Source: Candidatus Allofournierella merdavium (GTDB lineage: Bacteria > Bacillota > Clostridia > Oscillospirales > Ruminococcaceae). Taken from it: a stretch of 44,150 bases of DNA. Below the pieces are notes generated by a model that saw only the letters and a program-made list of their open reading frames with translations, made no database searches and was not told the DNA's origin. The first letter of the stretch is position 1, and every line of letters starts with the position of its first letter. This document shows positions 39,359 to 44,150 of this stretch, piece by piece. The DNA lies in the NCBI GenBank assembly GCA_019118765.1, contig DWYI01000044.1:1-44150 (forward strand). Reading direction: 5' to 3'. A program made the translations under genes and the position numbers.

Positions 39359-40354
39359 ATGGCCCAACTGATCGTATTTGACATGGAGTGGAACATGGGC
39401 TACGCGCCCAGGACCTTCCGTTACCAGGGCGCCGAGCAGACGCTGCGGGGGGAGATCATCCAGATCGGCGCGGCGAAGGTGGAGGGCGGAAAGATCACCG
39501 ACACCTTCACCGTGACCATGCGGCCCAAGATCTTCCCCAAGCTCCATCACCATGTGGCCAAGGTCACCGGACTCACCCAGAAGGACCTGGCGGCGGGGGT
39601 GCCCATCCCCGAGGGGCTGCGCCGCTTCATGGACTGGTGCGGCCCCGACGCCGCTCTGGGCGAGTGGGGGCAGGACGACGTGCCGGTGCTCAAGCAGAAC
39701 CTGGTGCTGGCGGGGCTGGACGAAAGCTGGCCCCACCGCTGGTACGACCTGCAGCGGGCGTTCCTCAGCCAGCGGCCCCGGGCCGAGGGGGAGAGCATGA
39801 CGCTGGAGAGCGTGGTGGAGCGGCTGGGCATCGAGAAGGAGGAGGCCTTCCACGACGCGCTGGCGGACGCGGTGTACACCGCGAAGGTGTGCTCCTTCAT
39901 CGACCTGGACAAGGCCCTGGCGGAGTACCCCGATGAAGAGGAGCAGCTGCGCACCCTCACCTGCCCGGAGGGCAGCCGCCGGCGGGATTTCACCCTCTGG
40001 CGGGGCTACGCCGACGGCGAGGTGTGGCTGGCCAGCGAGGAGATGCGCCGGGCCAAGTGCCCCGAGTGCGGCGCGCCCCTTGTGCCCGACGAGGGGGACT
40101 GGTGGCTGCGCAAGGGCAACAACAGCCTCTACTCCATGGGCCATTGCGCCGCCCACGGGCCGGTGCTCATCTGGCTGCGGCGGATGCGCTCGGACGGGCT
40201 GCACCACACCTTTGCCCGGGCCACCGAGCCGGCGGACGAGGCCCAGGCCGCCCGCTGGGCCAAGGAAAAAAAGGCCGCCATCGCCCGGGCGAAGCGCCGG
40301 GCGGAAAAGGAGGCGGCGGAGGCCGCCGAGCGGGTGAAAAACGCGGGACGGTAA
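39359..40354 (+). CDS. DEDDh-family 3'-5' exonuclease with C-terminal zinc ribbon
   Basis: 331 residues. The exonuclease domain (about 1-180) has FDMEWN (first Asp/Glu), GQDDVPVLKQNL (second Asp) and FHDALADAVYTA (His and last Asp), completing the DEDDh set. A CPECG (about 237-241) with a later Cys/His (GHCAAHG) looks like a zinc ribbon. A Lys/Ala/Glu-rich helix ends the protein. It could act on RNA or DNA ends; the DnaQ/KapD-like branch cannot be settled by eye. The ATG at 39359 has AGAGGAACGAGAG upstream. A small GC hairpin (39311-39336) lies in the gap after the activase operon. Confidence 0.85.
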   Translation: MAQLIVFDMEWNMGYAPRTFRYQGAEQTLRGEIIQIGAAKVEGGKITDTFTVTMRPKIFPKLHHHVAKVTGLTQKDLAAGVPIPEGLRRFMDWCGPDAALGEWGQDDVPVLKQNLVLAGLDESWPHRWYDLQRAFLSQRPRAEGESMTLESVVERLGIEKEEAFHDALADAVYTAKVCSFIDLDKALAEYPDEEEQLRTLTCPEGSRRRDFTLWRGYADGEVWLASEEMRRAKCPECGAPLVPDEGDWWLRKGNNSLYSMGHCAAHGPVLIWLRRMRSDGLHHTFARATEPADEAQAARWAKEKKAAIARAKRRAEKEAAEAAERVKNAGR

Positions 40355-40357
40355 AAG

Positions 40358-40404
40358 AAAGCAGCGCGGAATGGTCGGAGAAGACCATTCCGCGCTGCTT
40401 TTGT
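40358..40404. terminator. 19-bp bidirectional terminator
   Basis: Stem 40358-40376 / 40383-40401 (AAAGCAGCGCGGAATGGTC with its complement), loop GGAGAA, TTT/AAA on both sides. It serves the exonuclease (+) and the XRE gene (-). Confidence 0.93.
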
Positions 40405-40409
40405 TTGGA

Positions 40410-40766
40410 TTATTTTTGTTCTTTCAGTCGTTTGTCCCTGCGAAGGGTCTCCTTGGCGGCTTTGAGCAGATCGGTGAGAATGCGGATTTCATAGTCGTCG
40501 CAATCCTCCAAAAGCAGTTGGGCCTCCCGGGAGAAAACCTCCTTCGAGCGGATCACGCTGTCGCAGAGAAACTCGTCCACCGTGACGTCCAGCGCATTCG
40601 CCAGCGAAACCGCCATCGGCAGGCTCAGCTTGGTATTGCCGGTCTCGATGTTGCTCATGTGGGTAACTGAAAGCCCCGCCTTTTCTGCCAGGGCCTCCTG
40701 GGACAGGTCCGCCCGTATCCTTGCGATTTTCACCCGCTTGCCGATCGCCTTGTAATCCAGTTCCAT
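40410..40766 (-). CDS. XRE-family transcriptional regulator
   Basis: 118 residues. An N-terminal helix-turn-helix (about 8-62; ARIRADLSQEALAEKAGLSV and THMSNIETGNTKLSLP) and a short charged C-terminal helix (about 70-118). No membrane or enzymatic domain. AAGGGG lies 7 nt before the ATG. It is divergent from the SLOG gene across a 162-bp AT-rich gap with palindromic sequence, so it probably regulates itself and perhaps the SLOG gene. Confidence 0.85.
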   Translation of the reverse strand: MELDYKAIGKRVKIARIRADLSQEALAEKAGLSVTHMSNIETGNTKLSLPMAVSLANALDVTVDEFLCDSVIRSKEVFSREAQLLLEDCDDYEIRILTDLLKAAKETLRRDKRLKEQK

Positions 40767-40810
40767 TGTTAACCCCTTATCGTATGGCTTCTTGATTGAT
40801 TCCTCCCTTA

Positions 40811-40865
40811 TTGTAAAGTGACCGGTTTTGATGTATAATAAATCAAGTAAATATAAAATTTATAT
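40811..40865 (+). promoter_or_regulatory. Promoter of the SLOG gene with adjacent AT-rich palindrome
   Basis: TTGTAA (40811-40816), 17 nt, TATAAT (40834-40839). Just downstream, ATATAAAATTTATAT (40851-40865) is a perfect 15-bp palindrome near the transcription start, a good position for a repressor such as the divergent XRE protein. Confidence 0.55.
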
Positions 40866-40928
40866 AGTTTAATTTATCTCAAATTTAGGGGTCGACTTTC
40901 AACCTTAAAGAAAGGCAGGGCGGCGAAG

Positions 40929-41402
40929 ATGATTTGCACCTTTGCGGGGCACAGGGAGGTCTTCGGCCTCAGTCAATGGCCAGTGGTCGAGGCATTGGAA
41001 ACGTTGCTTTCAACGGAACAGGAGTTGATCTGCTATGAGGGCGGTATGGGAGAATTTGACCGCCTTTGTGCCTGCGCAGTCCGCACGCTGAAATCCAGGC
41101 ACCAGGACAAAAGAATACGGCTGATTCTGGTGCTGCCATATATGTACCAGCGCCTGAATACCGATGGGGAATACTACCGAAAGAATTTTGACGAGGTGAT
41201 CGTTCTCCATGAACTCGCACAAGTTCATTACAAAAAGGCCGTCACTGCCCGCAATCGCTGGATGGTAGACCAGGCGGACCAACTGATCGCCTTGGTCTGG
41301 CGGGAGCATGGCGGCGCCTGGCAAACCCTGCAGTACGCGCAGCGCCGCGGAAAGCACATCGTCTCCATCAAACGAAAAGAAAACGCGCCGGACGGGGCAT
41401 AA
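40929..41402 (+). CDS. SLOG-superfamily (DUF1273/YpsA-like) nucleotide-binding protein
   Basis: 157 residues. The opening ICTFAGHREV and the central ICYEGGMGEFDRLCACAVRTLK are the GHR and GGxxGxD-type elements of DUF1273/YpsA-like SLOG proteins, which bind nucleotide-derived ligands. LILVLPYM and the DQADQLIALVW strand complete a Rossmann-like fold. SLOG proteins occur both in housekeeping and in defence or conflict contexts; the accessory island and divergent XRE gene do not decide between them. RBS weak (AGGCAGGG). Confidence 0.78.
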   Translation: MICTFAGHREVFGLSQWPVVEALETLLSTEQELICYEGGMGEFDRLCACAVRTLKSRHQDKRIRLILVLPYMYQRLNTDGEYYRKNFDEVIVLHELAQVHYKKAVTARNRWMVDQADQLIALVWREHGGAWQTLQYAQRRGKHIVSIKRKENAPDGA

Positions 41403-41425
41403 AGCCGCCGTCCGGCGCGTTTTTT
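41382..41425 (+). terminator. Terminator of the SLOG gene
   Basis: A 14-bp stem AACGCGCCGGACGG (41382-41395) / CCGTCCGGCGCGTT (41408-41421), then a T-run. The 5' arm lies within the last codons of the gene. Confidence 0.9.
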
Positions 41426-41489
41426 AACAGAATGGATTCACAGTAAGCGATTTGTCAAGGGTTTTTCCCCCTGAAAAGCACACATTTTG

Positions 41490-41691
41490 AAAGAGAGGGG
41501 CTTAAGCCCCTCTTGGCCACCATAAAGCACTGAAGCTGGTAGCACCGAAGCCGATCCCTTGACGGCTCCCAGCTTCGGTGCTACCAGCAGGACGTGGGCC
41601 CGCTGGAGCGTCCCCCTCGGAGAGCGCACGGCTGCCGTCAGGCAGTACCTCCGCCCGCTTGCGGGTGGTGAGTAAGTGCGCCCTAGGTATA
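41490..41691 (-). ncRNA. Candidate structured non-coding RNA or mobile-element remnant
   Basis: About 200 bp with no credible gene but at least five inverted repeats: GCTGGTAGCACCGAAGC (41535-41551) with its 17-bp complement (41572-41588); CTGCC-GTCA-GGCAG (about 41632-41645); CCCGC-TT-GCGGG (about 41654-41665); a GGACG/CGTCC pair; and the 20-bp palindrome AGAGGGGCTTAAGCCCCTCT (41494-41513). On the minus strand TTGTCC-16-TATACC (41713-41686) could be its promoter, and the last palindrome, followed by CTTTC, its terminator. The strand is inferred from this. Nothing else is seen in 41426-41489. Confidence 0.35.
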
Positions 41692-41714
41692 ATTACTTTC
41701 TGGCCAGGGACAAC

Positions 41715-41744
41715 TTGAAAGCGATTTCCTTTATGTGTTATAAT
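41715..41744 (+). promoter_or_regulatory. Promoter of the small membrane protein gene
   Basis: TTGAAA (41715-41720), 18 nt, TATAAT (41739-41744) with extended TGT. Another TATAAT occurs at 41688-41693 without a -35. Confidence 0.65.
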
Positions 41745-41791
41745 TAAGAACAAACAGGGCAACAAATCAGAAGTTGTGGAGGCGGCCATTT

Positions 41792-42007
41792 ATGAAAAAT
41801 AAAATTTTCAAATATATTGGATTGGAAGTTCTTTTATTGCTTGCTTTGATGCTATGTGGAACTATTGTTGTAAAAATATTCAATGTTGCGCTGAAATTGC
41901 AGTTTGAAAGCATAGGGACTACAGGGTTTATCGCAGGATTATGCGCTTGGCTTATATTGTTGATTGGCTGGGGCATAAAAGCAGCTAAAGCAAAAAGGAA
42001 CAAGTAA
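41792..42007 (+). CDS. Small two-helix membrane protein
   Basis: 71 residues. A basic start (MKNKIFKYIG), membrane helices at about 8-30 (LEVLLLLALMLCGTIVVKIF) and about 45-64 (TGFIAGLCAWLILLIGWGI), and a basic tail (KAAKAKRNK). Both termini should be cytoplasmic. The coding sequence is AT-rich with A/T-ending codons, unlike the GC-rich neighbours, which suggests horizontal acquisition. GGAGG lies about 9 nt before the ATG. Size and layout also fit a holin-like or toxin-like peptide, but nothing proves it. Confidence 0.7.
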   Translation: MKNKIFKYIGLEVLLLLALMLCGTIVVKIFNVALKLQFESIGTTGFIAGLCAWLILLIGWGIKAAKAKRNK

Positions 42008-42037
42008 CTTCCCATTTGTCGGGGGGCCGAATAAGAT

Positions 42038-42069
42038 GGGGCATGGCGCTTCCCGTAGCGCCATGCCCC
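42038..42069 (+). terminator. Hairpin after the small membrane protein gene
   Basis: A 13-bp perfect stem GGGGCATGGCGCT (42038-42050) / AGCGCCATGCCCC (42057-42069), weak tail GTTGCATATAT. The sequence from 42070 to 42164 shows nothing else recognisable. Confidence 0.6.
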
Positions 42070-42164
42070 GTTGCATATATGACTCCTTTCCCTCTGCTGG
42101 TTATCACTTTTGCCACAAATGAACCGTCAGCCGATGTAATGTAGTAGGTAGCGTAAACCACCCT

Positions 42165-44150
42165 TTATACAGTAACTCCCACATAGAACAGCATGGTGCT
42201 GTAGCTGGGCAGGGGCCAGTAGTCGCTGCCGCAGACGGCCTCCGCCGCGTCGGCGGCGGCGCGCAGCGCCTGCATGGCGGGCAGCACCTGGTCGTGGTAG
42301 GCCCGGGCCTCCGCCAGCGCGTCGGTCAGGGCCTCGGCGGCCTCCACCTGGGCCTCCAGCCGGTCGGCGGCGTCGCTCATGGCGTCGGTGTAGTTGGTCA
42401 GCTGGCGCAGGGCCTTCTCCTCCGCCTTGCAGCTGATGCCGGGGCAGGCGGCCTGCTTTGCGGCGATGCCGTTTGCCAGGTCGGTCATGCAGGCGCAGGC
42501 GGCGGGCACCAGCTGGCGGCGGGTCATCTCCAGCATGGTTCCCGCCTCGATGTGCCGCACCTTGGCGTAGTTTTCCAGCTTCACCTCGTAGCGGCTGCGG
42601 GCCTCGGTCTCGCTGAGCACGCCCATCATGCGGAACAGCTCCAGGTTCTTCGGCTGGATCATCGCCGCCAGCGCGTCGGCGGCGGCGGGGGTGGAGGCAA
42701 GGCCCCGGCGGGCGGCCTCCTCCTCCCACTCCTTCGAGTAGCCGTTGCCGTTGAAGATCACCCGCTTGTGGTCCCGGATGGTGCGCTTGACCAGGGCGAT
42801 CACGGCGGTGTCAAAGTCTTCGGCCCGCTCCAGTTCGTCGGCGTAGCCCTTCAGCTCCTTGGCCACCGCCGTGTTCAGCACGGTGTTGGCGTCGGACATG
42901 TTGGCGGAGGAGCCGGGCATCCGGAACTCGAACTTGTTGCCGGTGAAGGCGAAGGGGCTGGTGCGGTTGCGGTCGGTGGTGTCCTTGGCGAACTTGGGCA
43001 GCACGTCCACCCCCAGGTCGATCTTGGCGGCTTTGGGGGCCACATACTCGCTGTCGGAGGCGATGGCGTCCAGAATGGCGGCCAGGTCGTCGCCCACGAA
43101 CACCGACACGATGGCCGGAGGCGCCTCGTTGCCGCCCAGCCGGTGCTCGTTGCCCGCCGAGGCGATGCACATCCGCAGCAGATCCTGGTACTCGTCCACC
43201 GCCCGGATGACGGCGGCGAAGAAGATGAGGAACTGGAGGTTGTCCATGGGGGTGTCGCCGGGGTCCAGCAGGTTCATGCCGGGGGTGCTCAGCGACCAGT
43301 TGTTGTGCTTGCCCGAGCCGTTGACCCCCTCGAAGGGCTTCTCGTGCAAAAGGCACTCCAGACCGTATTTGGGGGCGATGCGGCGCATCATCTCCATGGT
43401 CAGCAGGTTGTGGTCCACCGCCACGTTGCACCGGTCAAAGAGGGGGGCAAGCTCGTGCTGGGCGGGGGCAACCTCGTTGTGCTTGGTCTTGGCCGCCACC
43501 CCCAGCTTCCACAGTTCGGTGTCCAGTTCGTGCATGAAGGCGCTCACCTCGGTGCGCAGCGCGCCGAAGTAGTGCTCTTCCAGCTCCTGCCCCTTGGCGG
43601 GGGCCGCGCCGAAGAGGGTGCGCCCGGTGAGGATCAGGTCCTCCCGCTGCTCGTAGTGCTCCTTCTTGACGAGGAAATACTCCTGCTCCAGGCCCACGGT
43701 CACATCCACATGGGCGATGTCCTTGCCGAACAGCTTCAGAATGCGGCAGGCCTGGTCGCTCACCGCCTTCATGCTGCGCAGAAGGGGCGTTTTCTCGTCC
43801 AGCGCCTCGCCCGTCCAGCTGCAGAAGGCGGTGGGGATGCACAGGGTGCCGTCCTTCACAAAGGCGTAGCTGGTGGGGTCCCAGGTGGTGTAGCCCCGGG
43901 CCTCGGCGGTGGCGCGCAGGCCGCCGGAGGGGAAGCTGGAGGCGTCCGACTCGCCCCGCACCAGCTCCTTGCCGGAGAACTCCATGATGGCGGTGCCGTC
44001 CTTCATGGGGCTGATGAAGCTGTCGTGCTTTTCGCTGGTGATGCCGGTGAGGGACTGGAACCAGTGGGTGTAGTGGGTGGCGCCCTTCTCGATGGCCCAG
44101 TCCCGCATGAAGCTGGCCACCACGTTGGCCAGCTCAATGTCCAGGGGCTG
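42165..44150 (-). CDS. glnN: Glutamine synthetase type III (N-terminus outside window)
   Basis: The frame is open to the window edge, giving at least 662 residues of an enzyme usually about 700 long, so only a short N-terminal part is missing. It begins with [29 protein letters not shown] (position by family). Active-site blocks include [39 protein letters not shown] and [21 protein letters not shown]. The [10 protein letters not shown] and [14 protein letters not shown] forms mark GSIII rather than GSI/GSII. It makes glutamine from glutamate, ammonia and ATP. The terminator is not evident; the stop (42165-42167) faces the end of the AT-rich island. Confidence 0.95.
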   Translation of the reverse strand, partial: QPLDIELANVVASFMRDWAIEKGATHYTHWFQSLTGITSEKHDSFISPMKDGTAIMEFSGKELVRGESDASSFPSGGLRATAEARGYTTWDPTSYAFVKDGTLCIPTAFCSWTGEALDEKTPLLRSMKAVSDQACRILKLFGKDIAHVDVTVGLEQEYFLVKKEHYEQREDLILTGRTLFGAAPAKGQELEEHYFGALRTEVSAFMHELDTELWKLGVAAKTKHNEVAPAQHELAPLFDRCNVAVDHNLLTMEMMRRIAPKYGLECLLHEKPFEGVNGSGKHNNWSLSTPGMNLLDPGDTPMDNLQFLIFFAAVIRAVDEYQDLLRMCIASAGNEHRLGGNEAPPAIVSVFVGDDLAAILDAIASDSEYVAPKAAKIDLGVDVLPKFAKDTTDRNRTSPFAFTGNKFEFRMPGSSANMSDANTVLNTAVAKELKGYADELERAEDFDTAVIALVKRTIRDHKRVIFNGNGYSKEWEEEAARRGLASTPAAADALAAMIQPKNLELFRMMGVLSETEARSRYEVKLENYAKVRHIEAGTMLEMTRRQLVPAACACMTDLANGIAAKQAACPGISCKAEEKALRQLTNYTDAMSDAADRLEAQVEAAEALTDALAEARAYHDQVLPAMQALRAAADAAEAVCGSDYWPLPSYSTMLFYVGVTV

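Noticed and set aside
41438..41789. Minus-strand short proteins (63 and 95 codons) across the inverted-repeat segment
   Set aside because: No RBS, biased composition, and coding would run through perfect hairpins; treated as non-coding.

Overview
The window looks like chromosome from a high-GC, strictly anaerobic member of the Oscillospiraceae/Ruminococcaceae (Faecalibacterium/Gemmiger/Subdoligranulum-like gut Firmicute). This is inferred from gene content, not from a marker gene. The evidence is: AAGGAGG-type ribosome binding sites; the yloU-fakA-recG neighbourhood known from Bacillus and Clostridia; an oxygen-sensitive class III ribonucleotide reductase with its activase; a PyrK/PyrD type 1B dihydroorotate dehydrogenase; type III glutamine synthetase; and a 2-hydroxyacyl-CoA-dehydratase-type activase. 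Base composition is GC-rich throughout except for a short AT-rich accessory island near 40.8-42.0 kb. No tRNA, rRNA, CRISPR array, prophage or complete insertion sequence is visible.

Layout. 1-504: end of a repeat-tailed protein of unknown role. 635-2648 (-): YgjP-type metallopeptidase and a lipid-linked-polysaccharide flippase. 2.8-6.1 kb (+): an anaerobic ribonucleotide reductase operon in which the NrdD body, a separate 48-residue glycyl-radical peptide, and NrdG are three genes. 6.1-12.3 kb (+): a two-component system followed by two paralogous membrane-anchored proteins, a C39-like peptidase and a lipoprotein. A shared 31-bp motif with identical spacing to the -10 element precedes both transcription units. 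12.6-18.4 kb (-): recG, fakA, an Asp23 protein and an orphan solute-binding lipoprotein. 18.6-21.9 kb: CBS-domain protein, flavin reductase, small protein, membrane-linked XRE regulator, L,D-transpeptidase lipoprotein. 22.0-26.6 kb (+): pyrC-pyrF-pyrK-pyrD-pyrE preceded by a leader peptide, U-rich tract and intrinsic terminator arranged like the Escherichia coli pyrBI attenuator. 26.6-31.9 kb: DUF5662 protein, membrane-anchored M20 peptidase with a histone-H1-like tail, MATE transporter, lipoprotein. 32.1-34.9 kb: glutaminyl-tRNA synthetase (-) and a YitT protein (+). 35.0-40.4 kb (+): a two-gene CoA-dehydratase-activase set and a DEDDh exonuclease. 40.4-42.1 kb: accessory island with divergent XRE and SLOG genes, an inverted-repeat-rich non-coding segment and an AT-rich small membrane protein. 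42.2-44.15 kb (-): glutamine synthetase III running off the window.

How the genes work together. The nrd operon supplies deoxynucleotides anaerobically and the pyr operon supplies UMP, so nucleotide supply is a theme. The two-component block looks like a self-contained envelope regulon whose response regulator probably controls its own operon and the adjacent C39/lipoprotein unit. The strongest candidates for something new are the separately encoded glycyl-radical domain, the putative UTP-sensing pyr attenuator in a Firmicute, and the shared operator of the two-component block.
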